Source: Caldilineaceae bacterium (lineage in GTDB: Bacteria; Chloroflexota; Anaerolineae; Caldilineales; Caldilineaceae). From it: 10,619 nt of DNA. This document shows, in pieces, positions 1 through 6,306 of the stretch. Each line of letters begins with the position of its first letter. Position 1 is the first letter of the stretch. The stretch lies in contig WGCB01000307.1 in assembly GCA_015494005.1 (NCBI GenBank), forward strand, positions 1 to 10,619. The letters are read 5' to 3'. A program made the translations under genes and the position numbers. The notes below the pieces were generated by a model. That model ran no database searches. It was not told where the DNA came from and worked only from the letters and a program-made list of their open reading frames with translations.

Positions 1-1
1 G

Positions 2-748
2 GGCATGCGGGCCGTGGTGGATCGCCTGGGAGACCAGGTGGGCGCGGCCATCGTGCTGGAGGGGATGGGCCTGGGGCGGATCGTCCACCGGGGGCTGGGA
101 GTGCGCCGCTACCGCATCCGAGCCACCGCGCCCGGCGGTCACAGCTGGGGGGACTTCGGCGCTGGCAGCGCCATCCACGCCCTGGTGCAGCTGGCCGCGG
201 ACATCACCCGGCTGCAGATGCCCGAGCAGGTGCGCACCACCTTCAACATCGGGCGCATCCAGGGCGGACGCTCGGTGAACACCATCGCCCAGGAGGCCTC
301 CCTGGAGCTGGACCTGCGCAGCGAGGAGCCCAGCGCCCTGCACTGGCTCATCGGTCAGGTGCAGCTCATCGTGCGTCGTCACCAGGCCGCCCACAACCAG
401 GAACGGGACCAGGTCCAGTTCCACCTGGAGGAGATCGGCAACCGGCCGGCCGGAGCCATCCCGGAGGAGCACCCCCTGGTCCAGGCCCTCATGGCCATCC
501 TGGAGGGGCTGGGCGTCACCGAGGCGCCGGAGCTGCGCATCAGCAGCACAGACGCCAACGTGCCTCTGAGCCGGGGGATCCCAGCGGTCTGCATCGGCCT
601 CACCGAGGGGGGCGACGCCCACCGCCTCTCCGAGTGGATCGATCCCCGGTCCCTGCCCCAGGGCATGCAGCAGCTCCTCTACCTGACCTGGTGGGCGGCC
701 CAGTGGCTGGCCGAGGGGGCTGCGGCGGATCAGCCGAGGAGTCGATAG
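2..748 (+). CDS. M20-family metallopeptidase, C-terminal part (5' truncated by window edge)
   Basis: The reading frame is open from the left edge and stops at TAG 746-748, giving about 248 visible residues. M20 enzymes are two-zinc amidohydrolases or peptidases of roughly 370-450 aa, so about 150 N-terminal residues carrying most metal ligands lie outside the window. What is visible is the lid/dimerisation domain, with the RATAPGGHSWGDFG segment (its His reaches across the dimer in this family) and the NTIAQEASLELDLRSEE strands. The C-terminal return to the catalytic domain follows, with SSTDANVPLSRGIPAVCIG and DAHRLSEWID, where the His is the expected last zinc ligand. The family is clear but the substrate is not; a PepT-like or general M20 peptidase is likely. 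The Met at 5-7 is internal, not the true start. The 3' end overlaps the convergent gene at 730-1122 by 19 bp. Confidence 0.85.
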   Translation, partial: GMRAVVDRLGDQVGAAIVLEGMGLGRIVHRGLGVRRYRIRATAPGGHSWGDFGAGSAIHALVQLAADITRLQMPEQVRTTFNIGRIQGGRSVNTIAQEASLELDLRSEEPSALHWLIGQVQLIVRRHQAAHNQERDQVQFHLEEIGNRPAGAIPEEHPLVQALMAILEGLGVTEAPELRISSTDANVPLSRGIPAVCIGLTEGGDAHRLSEWIDPRSLPQGMQQLLYLTWWAAQWLAEGAAADQPRSR

Positions 749-1122
749 AGCCAGTCCACCAGGTGGTCCACCAGGGTGTGGGGGCCGATACCTCGCTCCG
801 TCCAGGGGGTGGGCATGGCGCCCTGAAGATGGCGATGCCGGTACGCCTCGTTGCGGGGGTCCAGCAGGGGGCCGGTCAAGGGGACGCCGGCCCGGCAGAG
901 GACGTACTCGGCCCAGACGGCCTGGCTCCGTTTGACCAGGAAGGCCAGCTCGTCCTTGTCGTCCATCTCCCGGCCCCAGACTCGGATGCCGTACTGGCGC
1001 AGGAGCATCTCCACCTGGGCGCCGGTGAAGCCGCCTCCTCGGCGGAAGGTGAAACGGTGCATGGGGCCGTGGGCCAGGCGGCCTGTCACGGCATCGATGG
1101 CGTCGAGGATGGCACGGGGCAT
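730..1122 (-). CDS. Hypothetical protein, 130 aa
   Basis: I do not recognise the family. The start is the ATG at 1122-1120, chosen because GGAGGTG lies about five bases upstream and a good sigma70-type promoter sits at 1162-1190. The same frame stays open to 1245 but the upstream part looks non-coding. The protein is soluble, with no signal peptide or membrane segment. It starts with an amphipathic stretch (AILDAIDAVTGRLA). The middle contains a Gly-rich turn (FRRGGGFTGAQVEMLLRQYG) followed by a charged segment (WGREMDDKDELAFLVKRSQ), and it ends in a helix, HTLVDHLVDWLYRLLG. The stretch FTGAQVEMLLRQYGIRVWGR followed by conserved-looking polar residues could be a small nucleic-acid-associated fold, but nothing proves that. 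The gene is monocistronic, and its 3' end overlaps the convergent M20 gene by 19 bp. Confidence 0.7.
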   Translation of the reverse strand: MPRAILDAIDAVTGRLAHGPMHRFTFRRGGGFTGAQVEMLLRQYGIRVWGREMDDKDELAFLVKRSQAVWAEYVLCRAGVPLTGPLLDPRNEAYRHRHLQGAMPTPWTERGIGPHTLVDHLVDWLYRLLG

Positions 1123-1161
1123 GGCAGCACCTCCAGCTCGTGGAACGCATGTTCTGCTGCA

Positions 1162-1190
1162 AGTATACGACAGGCATGCTCCAGAGGCAA
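1162..1190 (-). promoter_or_regulatory. Sigma70-type promoter for the 130-aa hypothetical gene
   Basis: On the minus strand, -35 TTGCCT (1190-1185) and -10 TATACT (1167-1162) are separated by exactly 17 bp. Transcription would start near 1155, about 33 nt upstream of the chosen ATG at 1122. Confidence 0.6.
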
Positions 1191-1259
1191 GGGCGTCTGA
1201 GTCAGGAGTCACAGCGGCGGGCTGCCAGGCGGGATGGTCTCTCACTTCGCGAAAAATGG

Positions 1260-1288
1260 TTGCAATTTCCGTTAAGGTGTTGTACGTT
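1260..1288 (+). promoter_or_regulatory. Possible promoter for the 122-aa membrane protein gene
   Basis: -35 TTGCAA (1260-1265) and -10 TACGTT (1283-1288) have a 17-bp spacer. The -35 is good and the -10 is weak (T, A and final T match). An imperfect inverted repeat, GGTTGCAA (1258-1265) and TTGCAGCC (1287-1294), brackets the same stretch and could be an operator. Both readings are tentative. Confidence 0.35.
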
Positions 1289-1335
1289 GCAGCCAGGAAA
1301 GGGTGCTATGTTTCCGTTCTTGCGAGGTGAGAGAC

Positions 1336-1704
1336 ATGATCGGCCAACTTTCCATGGATTTCGTCACCGGGGCCACGGTGATGGCTGTCCTTCTCCTGGC
1401 CGGGAACCAGCTCTACCGGATCTACCAGGGCTGGGTCAAGGCAGCGGGGGCGGACAGGAAACCTCAAGTGGTGGTGCACACGACGAGCAAGACTCCATCG
1501 GCTGTGGTGACCGGGGCTCGTCGGGCTCGGCTCAGGCTCTTCCTGATCCGGGCCGTGGTCCTGGTTGGTGTCGCTTCCGTCGCTGGCGAACGGTTCTCAC
1601 CGGGCATTGTCCGGGACAGTGTTGCCCTGGCGCTCCTCCTGTTCCTCTCCTTCTTGAGGGGGATCGAGGTGCTCATTCAGCAGCTCTACCAGTTTCTCTT
1701 CTAG
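1336..1704 (+). CDS. Hypothetical small membrane protein, 122 aa
   Basis: The product is unrecognised. The start at ATG 1336 is preferred over the in-frame ATG at 1303 because GAGGTG lies six bases upstream of it. Three hydrophobic segments are visible: roughly residues 9-24 (VTGATVMAVLLLAG), 68-84 (LFLIRAVVLVGVASVAG) and 94-118 (VALALLLFLSFLRG and onward). A basic, Ser/Thr-rich loop (about residues 34-66) lies between the first two. No catalytic motif is seen. It ends 136 bp before thrS with no clear terminator between, so read-through into thrS is possible. Use of TCG/TCC/CGT codons is slightly less biased than in the translation genes, as expected of a weakly expressed gene. Confidence 0.65.
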   Translation: MIGQLSMDFVTGATVMAVLLLAGNQLYRIYQGWVKAAGADRKPQVVVHTTSKTPSAVVTGARRARLRLFLIRAVVLVGVASVAGERFSPGIVRDSVALALLLFLSFLRGIEVLIQQLYQFLF

Positions 1705-1840
1705 CTCCATTCGCTACACTGGAAGAGGAACAGTCAGGTGGGTGGCTGTGGCATAGGAACGGTGTCTGCTTTCGAGTGTTTTTGAGCAGGGCGGTTTGGT
1801 TTGTACTGAGCCCTTTTGTGCAAGGATTGAGAGATAGATC

Positions 1841-3742
1841 ATGGCAGAACAGGTGAAACAACCCAAGGAAGACAAGGAGGCCCAGGCGGTGGCCAGCCAG
1901 AACGGCAGGAATGGCAAGAACGGCAAGGAGGACAAGAAGGCGGACAAGCTCTACCGCCTGCGACATAGCCTGGCCCACATCATGGCCCAGGCCGTCCTGG
2001 AGCTCTACCCGGAGGCCAAGATCGCCATCGGGCCGCCTATCGACACGGGCTTCTACTACGACTTCGACCTGGGCGTGGACGAGGAGGGCAAGCCCCGCAC
2101 CTTCAAGCCCGAGGATCTGGAGAAGATCGAGAAGCGCATGCGGGAGATCATCGCGCAGCGCCTCCCCTTCGAGTACCGGGAGGTCACCGCGGAGGAGGCC
2201 CGGGAGCTCTTCAAGGACCAGCCCTACAAGCTGGAGCTCATCGAGGGGCTGGAGAAGGGCGAGGTGGATGAGTACGGCAACGAGACCCAGGAGAAGCCGG
2301 TCATCAGCACCTACCGCCAGGGCCCCTTCGAGGATCTCTGCCGGGGGCCCCACGTGGAGCACACGGGGCAGATCCCGCCGGACGCCTTCAAGCTGCTCAG
2401 CGTGGCCGGGGCCTACTGGCGGGGCGACGAGAACCGTCCCATGCTCCAGCGCATCTACGGCACGGCCTGGGCCAACAAGAAGGAGCTCAAGAACTACCTG
2501 CACATGCTGGAGGAGGCCAAGAAGCGGGATCACCGCAAGCTGGGCCGGGAGCTGGAGATCTTCATCTTCGACGAGGAGGTGGGGCCGGGCCTGCCCCTCT
2601 GGCTGCCCAACGGTGGCATCCTCATCGAGGAGCTGGAGAAGCTGGCCAAGGAGGTGGAAGAGCGGGCTGGCTACGACCGGGTGCGCACGCCCCACGTGAC
2701 CAAGGAGGCCCTCTTCCTGCGCAGCGGACACCTGCCCTACTACGCGGAGAGCATGTTCCCGCCCATGGAGATGGAGGGGGTGCGCTACTACATCAAGCCG
2801 ATGAACTGCCCCTTCCACCACAAGATCTACGGCTCCAAGGTGCGCAGCTACCGGGAACTCCCCGTGCGCCTGGCGGAGTACGGCACCTGCTACCGCTACG
2901 AGAAGAGCGGCGAGCTCTTCGGCCTCATGCGGGTGCGCTCCATGCAGATGAACGACGCCCACATCTACTGCACCGAGGATCAGTTCGAGGAGGAGTTCCT
3001 GGGCGTGGTGGAGCTCTACAACTACTACTTCAAGCTCTTCGGCATCGACAAGTACGTCATGCGCCTGAGCACCCACCACCCCAAGGGCCTGGGCAAGAAG
3101 TACGTGGACAACCCGCGCCTCTGGCAGAAGACGGAGGAGATGGTGCGCCGGGCCATGGATCACGGCAACGTGCCCTACGTGGAGGTGCCGGACGAGGCGG
3201 CCTTCTACGGCCCCAAGATCGACGTGCAGATCTGGAGCGCCATCGGCAAGGAGTTCACCCTGGCCACCAACCAGGTGGACTTTGCCGTGCCCGAGCGCTT
3301 CGACCTGACCTACGTGGACAAGGACGGCAAGGAGAAGACGCCGCTCTGCATCCACCGGGCGCCCCTGAGCACCCACGAGCGCATGATCGGCTTCCTCATC
3401 GAGCACTACGCGGGGAACTTCCCGGTCTGGCTGGCGCCGGAGCAGGTGCGGATCATCCCCATCACCGACGCCCACCACGAGTACGCCCTCCAGCTGGAGA
3501 AGCGGCTGCGGGACGCCCACGTGCGGGTCAAGGCGGACCTGGGCTCCGAGCGCATGAACGCCAAGATCCGCAGCGCCCAGCTCATGAAGGTGCCCTACAT
3601 GCTGGTGGTGGGGGACCGGGAGAAGGAGGAGGGCACGGTCTCCCTGCGCCGGCGGGACGGCAAGCGCCGTAACGCCATGCCTGTGGAGGAGTTCGTGGCC
3701 CTGGTCACCGAACGGATCGCCACCCGCTCACCCGAGCTGTAA
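1841..3742 (+). CDS. thrS: Threonine--tRNA ligase (ThrRS), lacking the N-terminal TGS domain
   Basis: A cytoplasmic class II synthetase that charges tRNA-Thr and edits Ser-tRNA-Thr; 633 aa. The N2 editing domain begins almost at once with RHSLAHIMAQAV (H42, H46) and continues to DLCRGPH (C167, H171), together the classic editing-site His/Cys set. The catalytic core has the PMNCP segment with zinc ligand C323, motif 2 around CYRYEKSG (R352), H374 in NDAHIYC and H505 in CIHRAPLSTHER (motif 3 Arg 514). The anticodon-binding domain runs from about residue 535 (IIPITDAHHEYA). Bacterial ThrRS normally starts with a TGS domain of about 60 residues. Here there are only about 38 Lys/Asn/Gly/Glu-rich residues, so TGS is absent. 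The start ATG 1841 has a moderate AAGGATTGAGAG upstream. No T-box motif was seen in the leader. The order thrS-infC-rpmI-rplT matches that of E. coli. Confidence 0.97.
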   Translation: MAEQVKQPKEDKEAQAVASQNGRNGKNGKEDKKADKLYRLRHSLAHIMAQAVLELYPEAKIAIGPPIDTGFYYDFDLGVDEEGKPRTFKPEDLEKIEKRMREIIAQRLPFEYREVTAEEARELFKDQPYKLELIEGLEKGEVDEYGNETQEKPVISTYRQGPFEDLCRGPHVEHTGQIPPDAFKLLSVAGAYWRGDENRPMLQRIYGTAWANKKELKNYLHMLEEAKKRDHRKLGRELEIFIFDEEVGPGLPLWLPNGGILIEELEKLAKEVEERAGYDRVRTPHVTKEALFLRSGHLPYYAESMFPPMEMEGVRYYIKPMNCPFHHKIYGSKVRSYRELPVRLAEYGTCYRYEKSGELFGLMRVRSMQMNDAHIYCTEDQFEEEFLGVVELYNYYFKLFGIDKYVMRLSTHHPKGLGKKYVDNPRLWQKTEEMVRRAMDHGNVPYVEVPDEAAFYGPKIDVQIWSAIGKEFTLATNQVDFAVPERFDLTYVDKDGKEKTPLCIHRAPLSTHERMIGFLIEHYAGNFPVWLAPEQVRIIPITDAHHEYALQLEKRLRDAHVRVKADLGSERMNAKIRSAQLMKVPYMLVVGDREKEEGTVSLRRRDGKRRNAMPVEEFVALVTERIATRSPEL

Positions 3743-3801
3743 GCCGAATTTCCGGCAATCCGGCATCCTCTCCGGGGTTTGCGTTGAATTTTCGCAAAAA
3801 C

Positions 3802-3830
3802 TTGACGCTCCCCAGAGAGGATGCTATACT
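3802..3830 (+). promoter_or_regulatory. Strong sigma70-type promoter of infC
   Basis: -35 TTGACG (3802-3807) and -10 TATACT (3825-3830) have the optimal 17-bp spacing. Each hexamer differs from consensus at one position. Transcription would begin near 3837, giving a leader of about 100 nt before the infC start at 3939. It lies just after thrS, so infC can be transcribed independently of thrS. Confidence 0.75.
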
Positions 3831-3858
3831 TTCAGGCTGGAACCAAGCGATTCCCAGG

Positions 3859-3894
3859 GGATTTCCCACCGGATTTCCCGCTGGATTCGTCCCA
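3859..3894 (+). repeat. Three imperfect 12-nt tandem repeats in the infC leader
   Basis: GGATTTCCCACC (3859-3870), GGATTTCCCGCT (3871-3882) and GGATTCGTCCCA (3883-3894) follow each other in phase. A degenerate copy, GATTCCCAGG, starts at 3849. They lie downstream of the predicted transcription start and upstream of the Shine-Dalgarno site, so they would be in the mRNA leader. Function unknown. Confidence 0.6.
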
Positions 3895-3924
3895 GAACAA
3901 CATCATTACGCTGGCAGTCCCTGC

Positions 3925-3930
3925 AAGGAG
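3925..3930 (+). promoter_or_regulatory. Shine-Dalgarno site that fixes the AUU start of infC
   Basis: AAGGAG at 3925-3930 is eight bases upstream of ATT 3939-3941. No ATG, GTG or TTG lies in the infC frame between this site and GTG 3993, which has no comparable site of its own. This supports AUU as initiator. Confidence 0.8.
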
Positions 3931-3938
3931 TACAGAAC

Positions 3939-4460
3939 ATTAGTACACACACAACTCGCATCAACCGGTCAATTCGTGCTCGTGAAGTTCGGGTGATCGG
4001 GCCGGACGGAGAACAGCTGGGCATCTTGCCGGTGCAAGAAGCGCTGCAGCTTGCCCAGGAGCGCGACCTGGATCTGGTGGAGGTTGCCCCCAACGCCAAG
4101 CCGCCCGTCTGTCGGCTCATGGACTACGGCAAGTACCTCTACGAGCGGCAGAAACGGGAGCGAGAGGCCCGGAAAGCCCAGAAACAGGTGGAGATCAAAG
4201 AGGTCCGTCTTCGCCCCAAGACCGGCGAGCACGACATCCAGGTGGTCCTGCGCAAGGCCCGGAAGTTCCTGGAGGATGGCCAGAAGGTCAAAGTGCGGAT
4301 CCGTTTCCGCGGGCGAGAGATCGTCCACTCCAACGTGGCCCGGGACCTGATGCGACGGGTGGCGGAGGAGCTGGCCGACGTGGCTGTTGTGGAGTCCCCG
4401 CCCAAGATGGAGGGCCGGAGCATGATCATGATCCTGGCCCCAGGGGCGGCCAAGCCGTGA
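3939..4460 (+). CDS. infC: Translation initiation factor IF-3, started at AUU
   Basis: IF-3 binds the 30S subunit, checks the start codon and initiator tRNA, and prevents premature 50S joining. The first standard start (GTG 3993) would give 155 aa and cut off a conserved N-terminal segment. Extending 18 codons to ATT 3939 restores RINRSIRAREVRVIGPDGEQ, the typical IF-3 beginning, and gives 173 aa, close to the usual 170-180. The N-domain runs through LVEVAPNAKPPVCRLMDYGK, the lysine/arginine-rich linker helix spans about residues 66-86, and the C-domain runs from VEIKEVRLRP to SMIMILAP. AUU initiation of infC is established in E. coli and other bacteria: abundant IF-3 discriminates against the AUU codon and represses its own synthesis. 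The gene has its own promoter at 3802 and precedes rpmI. Confidence 0.96.
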   Translation: MSTHTTRINRSIRAREVRVIGPDGEQLGILPVQEALQLAQERDLDLVEVAPNAKPPVCRLMDYGKYLYERQKREREARKAQKQVEIKEVRLRPKTGEHDIQVVLRKARKFLEDGQKVKVRIRFRGREIVHSNVARDLMRRVAEELADVAVVESPPKMEGRSMIMILAPGAAKP

Positions 4461-4566
4461 GATGACGGGAGCTCAGCGGCGAGCAGGGAGGAGCGGCGGT
4501 GCAAGTTGCAGCACCGGTCCGCCTGCCCTGATCGGCCCTGAGGACCCCAACCGAACGTTGTGCAAT

Positions 4567-4590
4567 GCGGGCGTTCTGCCCGTTTTTGTC
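4567..4590 (+). terminator. Terminator-like hairpin between infC and rpmI
   Basis: CGGGC (4568-4572), loop GTTCT and GCCCG (4578-4582) are followed at once by TTTTT (4583-4587). It lies 107 nt after the infC stop and 94 nt before rpmI. It could end infC transcripts partially or act as an attenuator controlling rpmI-rplT. The stem is short, so efficiency may be partial. Confidence 0.55.
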
Positions 4591-4605
4591 TGCCTGCCAG
4601 TATCG

Positions 4606-4629
4606 GCCCGGGTGCACTCTTCCCCGGGC
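4606..4629 (+). promoter_or_regulatory. Stable hairpin in the rpmI leader
   Basis: GCCCGGG (4606-4612) and CCCGGGC (4623-4629) form a perfect seven-base-pair all-GC stem with a ten-base loop. There is no following T tract, so this is not a terminator. It sits 47 bases upstream of the rpmI start. It may be part of a ribosomal-protein leader; this is inference from position and structure only. Confidence 0.45.
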
Positions 4630-4676
4630 GCGACGAACGTATCGAAGAGCATCCAAAGCGTATCGGAGACCAAGAA

Positions 4677-4886
4677 ATGCCCAAGATCAAAACCCACAAA
4701 GGCGCCCGGAAACGCTTCCGCCTGACCAGGAAGGGCAAGGTCATGCGCATGAAGCAGGGGCGCGGCCACCTGCGCCGCAAGAAGAACAGCAGCAAGATCA
4801 GCGACTTCCGGCACGCGGTGCCCAGCACCGAGAAATCCCTCATCAAACTGGTGAAACGGGTCGTGCCCCACGCGGACGAACGCTGA
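4677..4886 (+). CDS. rpmI: 50S ribosomal protein bL35
   Basis: A small basic protein of the large ribosomal subunit; 69 aa against the usual 62-67. It shows the family start MPKIKTHKGARKRFRLT, the basic middle KGKVMRMKQGRGHLRRKK, then NSSKISDFRH and a C-terminal helix KSLIKLVKRVVP. The start ATG 4677 has GGAG at 4665-4668, eight bases upstream. The frame is open farther upstream but that part is leader sequence with hairpins, not protein. It lies between infC and rplT as in most bacteria. In E. coli L20 represses rpmI translation, and the long structured leader here (216 nt) leaves room for a similar control. Confidence 0.97.
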   Translation: MPKIKTHKGARKRFRLTRKGKVMRMKQGRGHLRRKKNSSKISDFRHAVPSTEKSLIKLVKRVVPHADER

Positions 4887-4964
4887 GTCCGATACCGAAT
4901 CGAACACTCCCACATTCGAACCTGGAAACATCACTTGCAAGTACGTGACCGGCCAGGACGAAGA

Positions 4965-4988
4965 GGCGGTCTCCCCTGCGGAGCCGCC
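4965..4988 (+). promoter_or_regulatory. Hairpin directly upstream of the rplT ribosome-binding site
   Basis: GGCGG-T-CTCC (4965-4974) pairs with GGAG-CCGCC (4980-4988), giving nine pairs with one bulged T and a five-base loop. It ends 11 bases before the Shine-Dalgarno AAGGAG at 5000-5005. There is no T tract. It may tune rplT translation or mRNA stability. Confidence 0.4.
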
Positions 4989-5011
4989 CGCCATCACGGA
5001 AGGAGAACACC

Positions 5012-5368
<357 letters not shown>

Positions 5369-5406
5369 CCGCACGGCCGCTCGACATGGAACGATACTGG
5401 CAGACG

Positions 5407-5439
5407 AACGGCAGGGGTTCTTGGACCTCTGCCGTTTTC
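5407..5439 (+). terminator. Intrinsic terminator after rplT
   Basis: AACGGCAG (5407-5414) pairs perfectly with CTGCCGTT (5429-5436). The stem continues inward with a G-T and two G-C pairs around an eight-base loop, and ends in a TTTTCT tract. It lies about 40 bases after the rplT stop and closes the translation operon. Confidence 0.85.
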
Positions 5440-5492
5440 TATACCCGTCCTGTGACCGCCACCACGCACCCGCCCATCGCCTGGATCCAGCC

Positions 5493-6284
5493 ATGATCAC
5501 CAGCACCAGCAACCTGCAAGTCAAACTGGCCCGCAAGCTGCGCCGTCGCCGCCACCGGGAGCAGGAGGGCCTCTGCCTCCTGGAGGGGGAGCGGCTGCTC
5601 CGGGACGCCTGGCAGGCCGGCGTGCGCCCCCGCACTGTCTTCTATCGGCCCCAGGCTCGGGAGCAGCGCCCGGCGCTGGCTGAGCTCCTGGCGGAGCTGG
5701 AGGCGGCCGGCGTGCCCGTCCTGGCCTGCGCGGAGCCGGTCTTCGCCAACATGGCCGAGACGGTGACCCCCCAGGGCGTCCTGGCCATCGTCCCCATCCC
5801 CCAGCGGCCCCTGCCCGCCACCGTGACCCTGGCCCTGCTTCTGGATCGGGTGCGGGACCCGGGCAACGCGGGGACGTTGCTCCGCTCCGCGGCCGCGGCC
5901 GGCGCGGAGCTGGTGATCTTCGGGCCGGAAACGGTGGATCCCTTCAACGGCAAAGTGCTGCGGGCCGCCATGGGCGCCCACTTCCGCATCCCCTTGCAGA
6001 GTGTCCCCTCCTGGGCCGAGCTGGAGGCGCTGCTCCCCCGGCTGGGGCAGCTCTACCTGGCGGAAGCCCAGGCCGAGACCCTCTACGACCAGGTGGAGTG
6101 GCGGCGTCCTTCCACCCTGGTGGTGGGGGGCGAGGCGGCCGGCGCCAGCCCTCAGGCCCGGGCCCAGGCCATCCCCATCGCCATCCCCATGGCCAACGGC
6201 GTGGAATCCTTGAACGCGGCCGTGGCCGGCTCCGTGATCCTCTTCGAGGCCGCCCGCCAGCGCCGAGCCAGCGGCGCCGGCTGA
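5493..6284 (+). CDS. TrmH/SpoU-family RNA 2'-O-ribose methyltransferase
   Basis: A SAM-dependent RNA methyltransferase of the SPOUT (trefoil knot) class, 263 aa. The N-terminal substrate-binding part (residues 1-105) has TSTSNLQVKLARKL and EGLCLLEGERLL, the L30e-like domain seen in rRNA methylases such as TsnR/RlmB relatives. The catalytic domain has motif 1, RDPGNAGTLLRSA (N125, R131), motif 2, VVGGEAAG (E214), and motif 3, IPMANGVESLNAAVAG (S239, N241). The usual NEG of motif 2 reads GEA here, a modest variation. The target is not readable from sequence; 23S rRNA is likelier than tRNA. ATG 5493 is chosen as start because the frame upstream runs through the rplT terminator, but no Shine-Dalgarno site is evident, so the start is less sure. 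A TATACC at 5440-5445 may be its -10. Confidence 0.92.
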   Translation: MITSTSNLQVKLARKLRRRRHREQEGLCLLEGERLLRDAWQAGVRPRTVFYRPQAREQRPALAELLAELEAAGVPVLACAEPVFANMAETVTPQGVLAIVPIPQRPLPATVTLALLLDRVRDPGNAGTLLRSAAAAGAELVIFGPETVDPFNGKVLRAAMGAHFRIPLQSVPSWAELEALLPRLGQLYLAEAQAETLYDQVEWRRPSTLVVGGEAAGASPQARAQAIPIAIPMANGVESLNAAVAGSVILFEAARQRRASGAG

Positions 6285-6306
6285 CCCCTCACCCCCTCCG
6301 TACCCT

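Noticed and set aside
1705..1840. T-box or attenuator upstream of thrS
   Set aside because: No T-box consensus was found. AGGGC...GCCCT followed by TTTT near 1788-1819 is only a five-pair stem with a 17-base loop, too weak to call a terminator, and the TTTGAG/TACTGA promoter match is poor.
1673..3520. A 615-codon open frame antisense to thrS
   Set aside because: Its Val/Leu/His-rich repetitive composition mirrors the codon bias of thrS, and thrS has all synthetase motifs.
3743..3800. Terminator after thrS
   Set aside because: GCCG/CGGC and repeated TCCGG words occur, but no stem of useful length followed by a T tract could be built.
3784..3996. A 70-codon frame spanning the infC leader with a PRGFPTGFPAGF repeat
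   Set aside because: Its ATG lies upstream of the infC promoter and there is no ribosome-binding site; the peptide repeat is only a translation of the 12-nt DNA repeats.
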